DNA of 64,000 bases from the NCBI RefSeq assembly GCF_030408775.1, contig NZ_CP047210.1:1736001-1800000 (forward strand), in the 5' to 3' direction. A program made the translations under genes and the position numbers. This DNA comes from Corynebacterium fournieri (GTDB lineage: Bacteria > Actinomycetota > Actinomycetes > Mycobacteriales > Mycobacteriaceae). The notes beneath the pieces were generated by a model. The model saw nothing but the letters and a program-made list of their open reading frames with translations. It ran no database searches and had not been told where the DNA came from. Positions 45,701 through 53,959 of the stretch are shown here, one piece after another (the first letter of the stretch is position 1; every line of letters starts with the position of its first letter).

Positions 45701-48700
45701 GACCAGTACGCCCCGGCGGCGAAGACGCAGACCGTGGACAACGGCGCCACACCGAAGGCGGAAGACTCCATCGCAGACGCAGGGTCGCTGCCGAAGGGCA
45801 CCAAGATTGCCTGGGAGAGCGCCCCCGACACCTCCTCCCCGGGATCGAAGGACGCCGTCGTCGTGGTCACCTACCCGGACGGGTCCACCGAAAAGATCCC
45901 GGTGAGCGTGGTTGTGCGCACGCAGGCCGACGCGCTCACCCCCGAGAGCCAGGACCGCACCGTGGACAACGGCAGCACGTTGGACCCGAAGGACTCCATC
46001 ACCAACGCCGGCGACCTGCCGGAGGGCACCAAGTTCGCCTTTGAGACGCAGCCTTCGACCAACAAACCAGGCACGTACACCACCAACGTCATCGTCACCT
46101 ACCCCGACGGCAGCGTGGACACAGTGCCGGTGAAGGTCACCGTGCGCCCGCTTTCGGACACCACTGACCCGAAGGGCGCCGACATCACCGTCGACAACGG
46201 CCAAGCAGTCACCCCGGAAGACGTGCTGACAAACGAGGCCGACTTGCCGGAAGGCACCACGCTCGCGCTGGAGAACCCGGTGGACACCTCGAAGCCGGGG
46301 CAGCAGCAGGTCACCGTGGTGGTGACGTACCCGGACGGCTCCACCGATAAGGTCACCAAGACCGTGACGGTGCGCCCGCAGTCGGACACCAACACGCCTG
46401 AAAGCCAAACCATCGACGTGGTCGAAGGTGCGAAGGCGTACCCCGAGTCGGCGATCACCAACATCGGCGACCTGCCCGCCGGCACCACGTTCACCTGGGC
46501 CACCGAACCTGACACCAGCACGACCGGCACCCAGGACGCGGTGGTGCGCGTGACCTACCCGGACGGCTCCACCGAGGACATTCCGGTGCAGGTCAACGTG
46601 ACGCAGAAGCCGGCGGAGCCGATGAACACGACCAACAAGCCCACCGGCCAGGACGTCACCGTCCAGGCCACCAGCGCACTGAACGCCCGCGATGCCGTGG
46701 CAGACGCGGACTCGCTGCCGGCTGGCACGTACTTCGAGTTTGTCAACCCGCCGTCGACGGACAAGCCCGGCACGTTCGACAACGTCGAGGTGCGTGTGGT
46801 GTACCCGGACGACACGGTCGACACCATCACCGTGACGGTCACCGTCACCCCGCTTGCGGACGACTACGCTCCCACCGCCACGGAACAGACGGTGGACAAC
46901 GGCGCCACCCCGGACGCCGCCGCATCCATCGGCAACCTTTCGGGCCTGCCGGCCGGCACGACGGTGGAATGGGACAGCGCGCCTGACACCTCCTCCCCCG
47001 GCGACAAGACCGGCACCGTGAAGGTGTCTTACCCCGACGGCTCCACCGACACCGTCGAGGTCACCGTCACCGTGCGGCCGCAGGCCGACACCTCCACCCC
47101 CGCGCCCAAGGTGCGCACCGTGGAAAACGGCGCCAAGGACCTGCGTCCGGAGGACTCCATCGCGAACACGGACGAGCTGCCCGGCGCCACCTACGCCTGG
47201 GAGACGCAGCCGGACACCAGCAAGACCGGCGTCCAGGACGTCGCTATCACCGTCACCTACCCGGACGGCTCCTCCGAGGTGGTCACAACCCAGATTGTTG
47301 TCAGCTCGCTTGCGGACGCGAACGAGCCGGCCGGCCAGCCGCAGACGGTGAATAGGGATGCTGCGGTGGACCCGAAGGCGTCGATAAGCAATGCAAACGA
47401 CCTGCCGGAAGGCACCACCTTCACCTTCGAGTCCCCCGTGGACACCTCGACGTCCGGCGCCAAGGACGCGGTGGTGCTGGTGACTTACCCGGACGGCTCC
47501 GTCGACCGCGTCAGCGTGCAGGTCAACGTGCGCACCGACGAGCAGTACTACGCGCCCACCGGCAGGACGCAGACCGTCAACATCGGCGACGACCCGGCGC
47601 CCGCCGCCTCCATCGTCAACCCGGATTCGCTACCGGTGGGCACCAAGCTGACGTGGGAGAGCGCACCGGATACCTCGAGCGCCGGCGTGAAAGACGCCGT
47701 CGTGCGCGTGGAATACCCGGACGGCACCTCCGAGACCGTCAACGTCAGCGTGAACGTCCGCTCCAACGAGCAGCAGTACACCCCGCACGCGGGGCTGCAG
47801 GTGGTGGACAAGGGCGCAAAACCGGCCGCCGCCGACTCCGTCGACAACGCCGGCGATCTTCCCGAGGGCACCGAAATCACCTGGGTGACCGAGCCCGACA
47901 CCTCCTCGCCCGGCCAGAAGACTGGCGAGGTCCTGGTGACCTACCCCGACGGCACCTCCGAGACCCTCCCGGTCGTGGTGCAGGTGCGCGACGACGCCGC
48001 GATGCACGAGCCCACCGCCACCGACCAGGTGGTCAACCAGGGCGACTCCGCCGACCCGCGCAACTCCCTCACCGGCGACCTGCCGGAGGGCACGAACCTC
48101 AGCTGGGAACAGCCGGTGGACACCTCAACCTCCGGTGTGAAGGACGCCGTAGTGGTGGTGACCTACCCGGACGGCTCCGTGGACCGTGTGCCGGCGAAGG
48201 TCATCGTGCGCACCCACACTGACCAGTACGACGCCGCCGGCCAAGACATCACCGCCGTCGAAGGCGTGGACGCGCCGCCGGCCCGCACCGCCATCGCCAA
48301 CGTGGCGGACCTGCCCGCCGACGCCACCTACACCTGGTCGGTGGCCCCCGACACCTCCGCCACCGGCGACGTCCCGGCAGTGGTGCTGGTGACCTACCCC
48401 GACGGCACGGTCGACCGCGTCCCGGTCACCGTCCACGTCATCGCGGCACCGAAAACCCCGATGAACGAGGAGCACACGCCGAAACCCGCCGAGCAAACGG
48501 TCAACGTCGGCAACAGCGTCGTGCCGCGCGCTTCCGTTGACAACGTCTCCGACCTGCCGGCCGGCTCCTACTTCGAGTTCGAGCAGCCGGTGGACACCTC
48601 CACCCCGGGTTCCAAGAACGCCACGGTGGTGGTGACCTACCCGGACCGCACCACCGACAAGGTCGACGTCACCGTCGTCGTGCGCTCCCAAGCCGACCAG

Positions 48701-51562
48701 TTCACCCCAGAGGGTCAGCCGCAGAGCACCAACCACGGGCAGGTGCCGGCGGCCACCGGCTCCATCGTCAACGCTGCCGAGCTGCCCGCTGGCACTACTG
48801 TGACCTGGAAGACCGAGCCGGACGTGTCCGCGCCGGGCACCAAGGACGCCGAGGTGCTGGTGACCTACCCGGACGGCTCCAGCGAGACCGTGAAGGTCAA
48901 GGTTGACGTCCGCGAGCAGTCGCAGCAGTTCAACCCGCAGGGCCAGGACCAGTCCGTGAAGGAGGGCGAGGCCCCTGAGGCGTCCGGGTCCATCGCCAAC
49001 CCGGAACTGCTGCCCGAAGGAACCACCATCACCTGGGAATCCGCGCCGGACACCTCCACCCCGGGTGCGAAGGACGCCACCGTGGTGGTGACCTACCCGG
49101 ACGGCACCACCGACAAGGTCAACGTCAAGGTCACTGTCGGCTCCATGGCGGACCAGCACGACCCGGTGGGCCAGGACCAGACCGTCAATAGCGGCGACGT
49201 GCCGCAGGCCGGCAACTCCGTGGCCAACCTCTCCGACCTGCCGGCCGGCACCACAACCGGTTGGAAATCCGCCCCGGACACCTCCACCCCGGGTGCGAAG
49301 GACGCCACCGTGGTGGTGACCTACCCGGACGGCACCACGGACACCGTCGACGTCACCATCGACGTTGCAAGCCAGGCCGAGCAGCAGGACCCGCAGGGCC
49401 AGGGCATCCAGGCCGTGGTGGACACACCCGCGCCGAACGCCGCCACGGCAATCAAAAACGCCTCCGACCTGCCGGCCGGCACCACCATCACCTGGGACGA
49501 GGAGCCTGACACCTCCAAGCCGGGCACCGTCCCTGCGACGGTGGTGGTGACTTACCCGGACAAGACTGAGGACCGCGTGCCGGTCGAGGTCACCGTCGTG
49601 GAGGCTCCCGCGACGCCGATGAACGAGTCCTACCAGCCCGACACCCGCCCGGTGTTCACGAAACAGTTTGTGGACGCCCCTGCGGCCGCCACCGCCGTCG
49701 TCAACGCCGACACCTTCCCGCCGGGCACTCACATCGAGTGGACCGCCGAACCGGACACCTCCGTGCCCGGCGAGCAAACCGTGTCCGTCACCGTGACGTA
49801 CCCGGACGGTACGAAGGACGTCGTGGAGACCACCCTCACCGTGGGCCAGTCCTTGGCCACCACGCACACGCCGTTCTGGGACCAGACCCACGCCCAGCCT
49901 GGCGCGCGTGTGACCCTGCCGCAGGTCGGCGACCGTTCCTTGCCGGCCGGCACCACGTTCACCGTGGACAACCCGGCGTTTGTCATCGCCGACGACGGCA
50001 CGGCCTACTTCACCGTGCCTGCCGACGCGAAGCCCGGCGACGTGTTCACGACCACCGTGACCATCCGCTACCCGGACGGCTCCTACGAGACGGAGGAAAT
50101 CCGTATCACGGCGGGGATGGCCTACAACCCGAGCTACGGCGATCCCGTCGCCGCGGCGCTCGGCGGCTCCGGCACCGCGCTGCTGACCTTCGAGGTTGTC
50201 CCGGACGTGTCCGAGGCCCGCATCACCGCGGCCCACGACCACAACGGGCTGTGGCACATCTCCGATCCGGACGCGCACGGCAACATCACCGCAGTCGGCC
50301 CGACGTTGGAGACGCTGGCGAAGATGTACACCGGCAAGGAGTCGATCGCGGAGCTCGCATCGCTTTTCGACGCCTCCGCCGACGTCACCGTCACCTACCG
50401 CCCGGGCGTCCCTGCCGACGAGGATGTCACCGCACGGTTCACGCTCGTGGCTGTCGACGGCACGCCGATGTCCCAGGTGTCCGACTGGGACGGCGACGGC
50501 GTGTCCAACGAGGACGAAGTGGCCAAGGGCTCGAACCCGTTCGACCCGGCATCCGTGCCGGCCGGCACCGACACGGAGCCGGAGCAGCCCGAGCCGGAGC
50601 AGCCCGAGCCGGAGCAGCCGAACGGCGGCTACCCGCCGGAAGTCACCGTTACCCCGGGCGGCTCCACCGAGGTCCCCGCACCGACGCTGCCGGACGACGC
50701 CACCGTCACCCCGGCGCCGGAAACGCCCGACTGGGTCGAGGTCAAACCCGACGGCAACGTCGTAGTCACCCCGCCGGAAGACGTCAAGCCGGGCACCTAC
50801 CCCGTCGAGGTCGAAATCACCCGCCCCGACAAGGACCCGAGCAAGGCCACCATCGACGTCACCGTCACCGAGCCCGAAAAGCCCACCGACGTCTACCCGC
50901 CGGAGGTGACCGTCACCCCGGGCGGCACCACAGAGATCCCGGCGCCGGCACTGCCTGACGACGCCACCGTCACCCCGGCACCCAGCGTGCCCGACTGGGT
51001 CGAGGTCAAACCCGACGGCAACGTCGTAGTCACCCCGCCGGAAGACGTCAAGCCGGGCACCTACCCCGTCGAGGTCGAAATCACCCGCCCCGACAAGGAC
51101 CCGAGCAAGGCCACCATCGACGTCACCGTCACCGAGCCCGCCCCGGTGCCCGAAAAGCCCACCGACACGGCCCCTGCGCCGTCTGGTTCCTCGGCGCTGA
51201 CGGATGAGGAGCGCGGTCGCTGCATCGCCACCGGTGTCGGATTCGGGCTGCCGCTGCTCGCGCTGATCCCGATCGCGATCGGCTCGCAGGTCAACCTGCC
51301 GTGGGTCGACGAGTTCTCGCAGCAAGCACACTCGGCACTGCAGGACTTCAACACCCAGCTGCAGCAGAAGACGGGCCTGTACAACCCGGATGTTGCGCAA
51401 CAGGTGGACAGCATCAACCGCCAGTTGCAGGCGTTCGGCCGCGAGCACGAGACGTTGATCAGCGGCGCCGGCGCGGTCGCCGTGGCAGCACTCGTTGTCA
51501 CGCTGCTGTGGAAGAACTGCACCCCGGGCGAGCAGCTGAGCTCTGACTCGAGCAGCGAGTAG
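42782..51562 (+). CDS. Giant repetitive surface protein with about 22 Rib/YPDG modules, 2,926 aa
   Basis: A likely surface adhesin or stalk. It has a signal peptide (about 1-40), then a unique N-terminal region to about residue 560 with SDR/Cna-like segments (ISGFVWQDTLKGD, TGKTDANGQYTLRTG). About 22 tandem modules of roughly 77 residues follow (about 670-2356), each ending near VTYPDGS and resembling Rib/alpha-like domains. Next come a unique domain, a calcium-type motif DWDGDGVSNEDE near 2568, a PEQPEPEQP hinge and two 88-aa repeats. The C-terminus has two hydrophobic helices (about 2817-2837 and 2894-2912) separated by a helical linker, and no LPxTG. That ending is familiar from other corynebacterial YPDG proteins. 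The ATG has GGAAGGA upstream. Function is inferred from architecture. Confidence 0.93.
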   Translation: MSTHLTSRHRGTSIAAAALAIATVAPLTHAVVSPESTADAEAVTNSNPADPKWAAPAGTIDADAIKNGYVNSATDLTNAANLLSGRVGVMETTAPSSISDTMGLNGVTVFMQFRDKDGTLSPVYAAQSQKLAGQAAGAYAFDLRMRDAKGNLVKDKKGNYVSFYDANGKPHLFDASGVGNGQQAYRLWVAEKDLVNPETGNPYVYTRQSGGIVPNSWVGVAPGSGQYPADASGMFQLAGTNMQRTGIFLTEAVDPAKNYMSAPNVKVDPLGPLSNPATTLSVTDTISGFVWQDTLKGDRTVGPPTRNTGDGDTNLEGYNVFASVLTPEAQKRVEAIEKDSTITQAQRAGAIQAMLKDMRAEGTEPIAVTVTGKTDANGQYTLRTGYKDLTGNSRMYMWVTDPNGQQVNAYSPFPTPVFQKYNDNAGEAPRPAAAIVPGMNPAPDNFYNFGFAVLPYGPVKLDIPNYDQLLNPAPLGGTAKLNVTGTLPPIQGNRIVWRNETTGKVVKECPVSSLADANACTFPVSSDPSAAAGTVYSATLYSGVDDLLASDSFIVAQGQNAVSQPAYTAKETFPGSAVTLNQTDTSVPAGTKFTYGTPVDASGNPVSGWTTQPASDAGTGGFTATPPAGAKPGEYKIPVQVVYPDGSQETVYAAVTVNPTAQADTFTPQGQTTEAVVGTSVPEARSAISNVADLPGDATYTWEKAPSTDNVGDVPAVVVVTYPDGSVDRVPVTVRITPAPAKPLNQTNDPAGQDQTVNLGDTPVARASIANADDMPAGTFYRFESPVDTSTSGDKQADVIVTYPDDTVDRVPVSVHVRSQAEQFDPSGTQQTVDNGAEVDPKASISNAGDLPEGTTFEFEKAPDTTTPGTKDAVVVVTYPDGSVDKVPVKVTVTAQNEQYDPQPAVQVVDQNTELDPALSLLPNQQLPDGTRIEWATTPDTSTPGTKDGVVRVTYPDGTTDEVKVQVEVRTQADQYAPAAKTQTVDNGATPKAEDSIADAGSLPKGTKIAWESAPDTSSPGSKDAVVVVTYPDGSTEKIPVSVVVRTQADALTPESQDRTVDNGSTLDPKDSITNAGDLPEGTKFAFETQPSTNKPGTYTTNVIVTYPDGSVDTVPVKVTVRPLSDTTDPKGADITVDNGQAVTPEDVLTNEADLPEGTTLALENPVDTSKPGQQQVTVVVTYPDGSTDKVTKTVTVRPQSDTNTPESQTIDVVEGAKAYPESAITNIGDLPAGTTFTWATEPDTSTTGTQDAVVRVTYPDGSTEDIPVQVNVTQKPAEPMNTTNKPTGQDVTVQATSALNARDAVADADSLPAGTYFEFVNPPSTDKPGTFDNVEVRVVYPDDTVDTITVTVTVTPLADDYAPTATEQTVDNGATPDAAASIGNLSGLPAGTTVEWDSAPDTSSPGDKTGTVKVSYPDGSTDTVEVTVTVRPQADTSTPAPKVRTVENGAKDLRPEDSIANTDELPGATYAWETQPDTSKTGVQDVAITVTYPDGSSEVVTTQIVVSSLADANEPAGQPQTVNRDAAVDPKASISNANDLPEGTTFTFESPVDTSTSGAKDAVVLVTYPDGSVDRVSVQVNVRTDEQYYAPTGRTQTVNIGDDPAPAASIVNPDSLPVGTKLTWESAPDTSSAGVKDAVVRVEYPDGTSETVNVSVNVRSNEQQYTPHAGLQVVDKGAKPAAADSVDNAGDLPEGTEITWVTEPDTSSPGQKTGEVLVTYPDGTSETLPVVVQVRDDAAMHEPTATDQVVNQGDSADPRNSLTGDLPEGTNLSWEQPVDTSTSGVKDAVVVVTYPDGSVDRVPAKVIVRTHTDQYDAAGQDITAVEGVDAPPARTAIANVADLPADATYTWSVAPDTSATGDVPAVVLVTYPDGTVDRVPVTVHVIAAPKTPMNEEHTPKPAEQTVNVGNSVVPRASVDNVSDLPAGSYFEFEQPVDTSTPGSKNATVVVTYPDRTTDKVDVTVVVRSQADQFTPEGQPQSTNHGQVPAATGSIVNAAELPAGTTVTWKTEPDVSAPGTKDAEVLVTYPDGSSETVKVKVDVREQSQQFNPQGQDQSVKEGEAPEASGSIANPELLPEGTTITWESAPDTSTPGAKDATVVVTYPDGTTDKVNVKVTVGSMADQHDPVGQDQTVNSGDVPQAGNSVANLSDLPAGTTTGWKSAPDTSTPGAKDATVVVTYPDGTTDTVDVTIDVASQAEQQDPQGQGIQAVVDTPAPNAATAIKNASDLPAGTTITWDEEPDTSKPGTVPATVVVTYPDKTEDRVPVEVTVVEAPATPMNESYQPDTRPVFTKQFVDAPAAATAVVNADTFPPGTHIEWTAEPDTSVPGEQTVSVTVTYPDGTKDVVETTLTVGQSLATTHTPFWDQTHAQPGARVTLPQVGDRSLPAGTTFTVDNPAFVIADDGTAYFTVPADAKPGDVFTTTVTIRYPDGSYETEEIRITAGMAYNPSYGDPVAAALGGSGTALLTFEVVPDVSEARITAAHDHNGLWHISDPDAHGNITAVGPTLETLAKMYTGKESIAELASLFDASADVTVTYRPGVPADEDVTARFTLVAVDGTPMSQVSDWDGDGVSNEDEVAKGSNPFDPASVPAGTDTEPEQPEPEQPEPEQPNGGYPPEVTVTPGGSTEVPAPTLPDDATVTPAPETPDWVEVKPDGNVVVTPPEDVKPGTYPVEVEITRPDKDPSKATIDVTVTEPEKPTDVYPPEVTVTPGGTTEIPAPALPDDATVTPAPSVPDWVEVKPDGNVVVTPPEDVKPGTYPVEVEITRPDKDPSKATIDVTVTEPAPVPEKPTDTAPAPSGSSALTDEERGRCIATGVGFGLPLLALIPIAIGSQVNLPWVDEFSQQAHSALQDFNTQLQQKTGLYNPDVAQQVDSINRQLQAFGREHETLISGAGAVAVAALVVTLLWKNCTPGEQLSSDSSSE
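44792..49848 (+). repeat. Tandem Rib/YPDG module array in the surface gene
   Basis: About 22 in-frame copies of a roughly 77-codon unit. Each starts with a Q-T-V-like strand, then DLPxGT, PDTSxPG, VTYPDG and V-x-V. Most copies are diverged, but some neighbours are nearly identical: a 65-bp block at 49046-49110 recurs exactly at 49274-49338. This is a plausible substrate for recombination that changes protein length. Confidence 0.9.
50725..50876 (+). repeat. 152-bp exact direct repeat, copy 1
   Basis: Identical to 50989-51140 with an offset of 264 bp (88 codons). It encodes part of a C-terminal module (beginning PDWVEVKPDGNVVVTPPED). Confidence 0.9.
50989..51140 (+). repeat. 152-bp exact direct repeat, copy 2
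   Basis: Exact second copy of 50725-50876. The absence of any base change over 152 bp points to recent duplication or gene conversion. Confidence 0.9.
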
Positions 51563-51577
51563 GCCTCGCTGAGCCCA

Positions 51578-51622
51578 AAAGGCACCTGATCGGTGGCACT
51601 TGCCCGCCGGTCAGGTGCCTTT
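51578..51622. terminator. Bidirectional terminator between the surface gene and comEC
   Basis: A perfect 12-bp inverted repeat, AAAGGCACCTGA (51578-51589) and TCAGGTGCCTTT (51611-51622), has a 21-nt loop. The A-run and T-run at its ends let it work in both directions. The right arm covers the comEC stop codon. Confidence 0.75.
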
Positions 51623-53188
51623 GCGGTTGGGGAAGATCACGGGGATGCCGTCGCGGGTGGCTACAGGACGTTTCTTCGGCGGGCCGCTTTCAAGCACAAC
51701 CACCAGCTGCGCCCACTGCGGCACCGGCACAGCCTCCTCGGCGGTGTCCACCACATACGCGCGCAGCCCGGTGTAATCCACCGGTGCGGCGGGCTGATTC
51801 ATCGCGGCGGCAACAATCACGCATGCGGCCGCCGCGCACACGGTGGCGCGGGGGCGGCCCGCCAAAAACCCAGCGAGCACCCACCCGTAGGCCACCAAGG
51901 CCGCAAGCGGGGTCGCCGACACCGTCGCACCAGGCAGTCCCGCGCCGATGCGTGCGACCGTGTGCACCCACCACGCCAGTGGCTCCACGCACCACAGCAC
52001 CGGCACCTCCAGGCCGCCGGGCAGCAGTGAGCAAACCGCGGCGACGAGGCCGAGCACCGTCACCGGCCCGACCACGGGCGCCACCAGCACGTTGGCGCCG
52101 ACGGAGACCAGCGAGACTCTGCCCGCCATCAGCGCCACAATCGGCATGGTGGCCAGGTCCGCCGCCACCGCCACGGCCAGTGCCCGCACGAGGATGTCCG
52201 GCCAGGCAGTCACCGCCAGCGCGCGGTAGAGCAGCGGGTAGAGCGCCACGATGCCCGCCGTCGCCGCCACCGACAGGGCGAACCCGTGGTGCACCGCAAG
52301 GTCCGAATCCACCAGCACCAACCCGACGACGGACAGGCACAGCGCGTGGATGGGCTCGGCCTGCCGGGAGGCAAGCACCGCCACCAGCCCCACCAGGCCG
52401 GATACTGAGGCGCGCAGCACGCTCGGCTCCGGCCCCACCAGCGCGGCGTAGACCAAAAGCGCAACCGCGGAGGCGGCGATCCTGCCGCGCAGCCCCGCGC
52501 CTATCGCAGCCGCCGCCACCGTGGCGAACGTGGCCACAATCGCGATATTTGCCCCAGACACCGCCGACAAATGGGATAGGCCCGTATCGATGTACGTCTG
52601 TTGTTCGGCGGCGGGTTGCAGGGAGACGTCGCCAAGCACCATGCCCGGGATGAGCCCGCGCGCACCTTCGCCCACCTGCGCCTCCACCGCCGCTGCGAAG
52701 GTGGAACGCACGTGGTGCGCGAACGCCGCCAAACCTTCAGGCGGGCCGAGGACTTCGACGTGTCCGTCGAGCACGAAAGGGTTCACACCCGGCACGCCGG
52801 ACTCCTTGGACACCCCGCGGCCCACCACGTGCGCGCCGGCGACCGCCCCATCGGGCAGCTCGTCGGCGAACACCGGCGTCGTCGACGGCTTGCCCGGCAC
52901 CCGCACACGCACCAGGTAAGCACCCGTGTCCGTCTGTTTCGGGGTGCCGCTGATCGTGCCCACAACCTCGGAGGCGGGGGCGCTTGCGCGGGTGCGCACC
53001 GCAGCTGTGAGGGTTGCCGCCGCGCCGAGGCCTGCGGTGAGCACAGCCTGGCCCGGCTCGCGCGCGGCCAGACAACATACGGCGAGGACCCCGGCGACGA
53101 GAAGCGCCGCCCAGACCCCGAAGAGGATGCAGCACGCCGCCGCGGCCCACACCGCCAGCGCCGCCGGCACCAGCCGCAGCTCCGACAC
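51611..53188 (-). CDS. comEC: DNA-uptake channel protein ComEC/Rec2, membrane part
   Basis: ComEC forms the channel for single-stranded DNA import in natural competence. The 525-aa protein has an N-terminal OB-like region between early helices (about 70-130). The Competence domain follows, with the typical segment SHLSAVSGANIAIV near residue 208 and many helices. The C-terminal metallo-beta-lactamase nuclease domain of full-length ComEC (about 750 aa) is absent; it ends in PPKKRPVATRDGIPVIFPNRKGT. The start is GTG at 53188, three bases after the comEA stop. Competence is not established in most corynebacteria, so activity is open. Confidence 0.9.
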   Translation of the reverse strand: MSELRLVPAALAVWAAAACCILFGVWAALLVAGVLAVCCLAAREPGQAVLTAGLGAAATLTAAVRTRASAPASEVVGTISGTPKQTDTGAYLVRVRVPGKPSTTPVFADELPDGAVAGAHVVGRGVSKESGVPGVNPFVLDGHVEVLGPPEGLAAFAHHVRSTFAAAVEAQVGEGARGLIPGMVLGDVSLQPAAEQQTYIDTGLSHLSAVSGANIAIVATFATVAAAAIGAGLRGRIAASAVALLVYAALVGPEPSVLRASVSGLVGLVAVLASRQAEPIHALCLSVVGLVLVDSDLAVHHGFALSVAATAGIVALYPLLYRALAVTAWPDILVRALAVAVAADLATMPIVALMAGRVSLVSVGANVLVAPVVGPVTVLGLVAAVCSLLPGGLEVPVLWCVEPLAWWVHTVARIGAGLPGATVSATPLAALVAYGWVLAGFLAGRPRATVCAAAACVIVAAAMNQPAAPVDYTGLRAYVVDTAEEAVPVPQWAQLVVVLESGPPKKRPVATRDGIPVIFPNRKGT

Positions 53189-53191
53189 CGC

Positions 53192-53857
53192 TTACAGCCC
53201 CACCATGTCGCGCATGGCCTCGAACTTCGCAGGCCCGATGCCGCGGACATCCGTGAGCTGTTCCACCGCGGTAAATGGCCCGTTGGCCTCCCGGTGGGCC
53301 ACGATCGCCGCCGCGGTCGCCTCCCCCACCCCGGGAAGCGCAGTCAGCTCGGCGGCGGAGGCGGAGTTCAGCGACACGGTGCCGGACTCTGCAGGCGCCG
53401 CTCCTGCTGCACCGCCGGCCTGGGATGCGCCGCCGGCCGGGGGTGCGGCGCCGATGGCTTGGACGTGGATCTGCTGACCGTCCACAAGCAGTTGCGCCTG
53501 GTTGTGCGCCAACAAATCGGCGTGGGGCAGCGGCTGCGCGATTTGGAGGGCGTCGGCGATGCGGGAGCCCTCGTTCAGCGTCATCAGCCCCGGGTTGGCC
53601 ACCTCCCCCACCACCGCCACGACGACCACCTCGCTGACCTCGGTCGGCGACGCCACCTGCTCCCACGAAACCTCATCGCCCTCCCCGCCCCCGCCGCGCA
53701 GCGCCGCCCACGCCCCCACCACAACGAGCAGTGCGACCACCGCCGCGGCGGCCGGCTTCACCGGCACGGACACACGCGGCGCGGGATAGCGCACGGCAAG
53801 CAGGTCCTCTTCCCCGGTGGGCCGGGTGAGCTCCTGGAGACGGTCGATGGCGTTCAT
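53192..53857 (-). CDS. comEA: Competence DNA-binding protein ComEA
   Basis: The 221-aa protein has a cytoplasmic N-terminus and one membrane helix (about residues 34-51). A SLBB-like region follows (VVVVAVVGEVANPGLMTL), then a Gly/Ala-rich linker. It ends in a helix-hairpin-helix DNA-binding domain (LNSASAAELTALPGVGEATA, then FTAVEQLTDVRGIGPAKFE). It receives DNA outside the membrane and passes it to ComEC. I chose the ATG at 53857; a GTG three codons earlier is possible. comEA and comEC are separated by only three bases. Confidence 0.92.
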   Translation of the reverse strand: MNAIDRLQELTRPTGEEDLLAVRYPAPRVSVPVKPAAAAVVALLVVVGAWAALRGGGGEGDEVSWEQVASPTEVSEVVVVAVVGEVANPGLMTLNEGSRIADALQIAQPLPHADLLAHNQAQLLVDGQQIHVQAIGAAPPAGGASQAGGAAGAAPAESGTVSLNSASAAELTALPGVGEATAAAIVAHREANGPFTAVEQLTDVRGIGPAKFEAMRDMVGL

Positions 53858-53959
53858 GCCCGGCACGCTAAGCCCGGCAGCCGCGCGCCGGAAGCCCTGA
53901 ACCGAAAACCTGTGGATAACGTTGTTGCAGCGTCACCGATTAGGGCGGGTTATCCACAC

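Noticed and set aside
42578-46408. Apparent N-terminal extension of holA by over 1,200 codons
   Set aside because: The extension is antisense to the surface gene and low in complexity. HolA homologues start at the M-A-R-M-L-N-P position (42577).
48125-51448. Very long open frame (over 1,100 codons) on the minus strand opposite the surface gene
   Set aside because: It mirrors the repeat periodicity of the plus-strand gene, has a composition rich in Arg, Gly, Val and His, and shows no domain. It is a codon-bias shadow.
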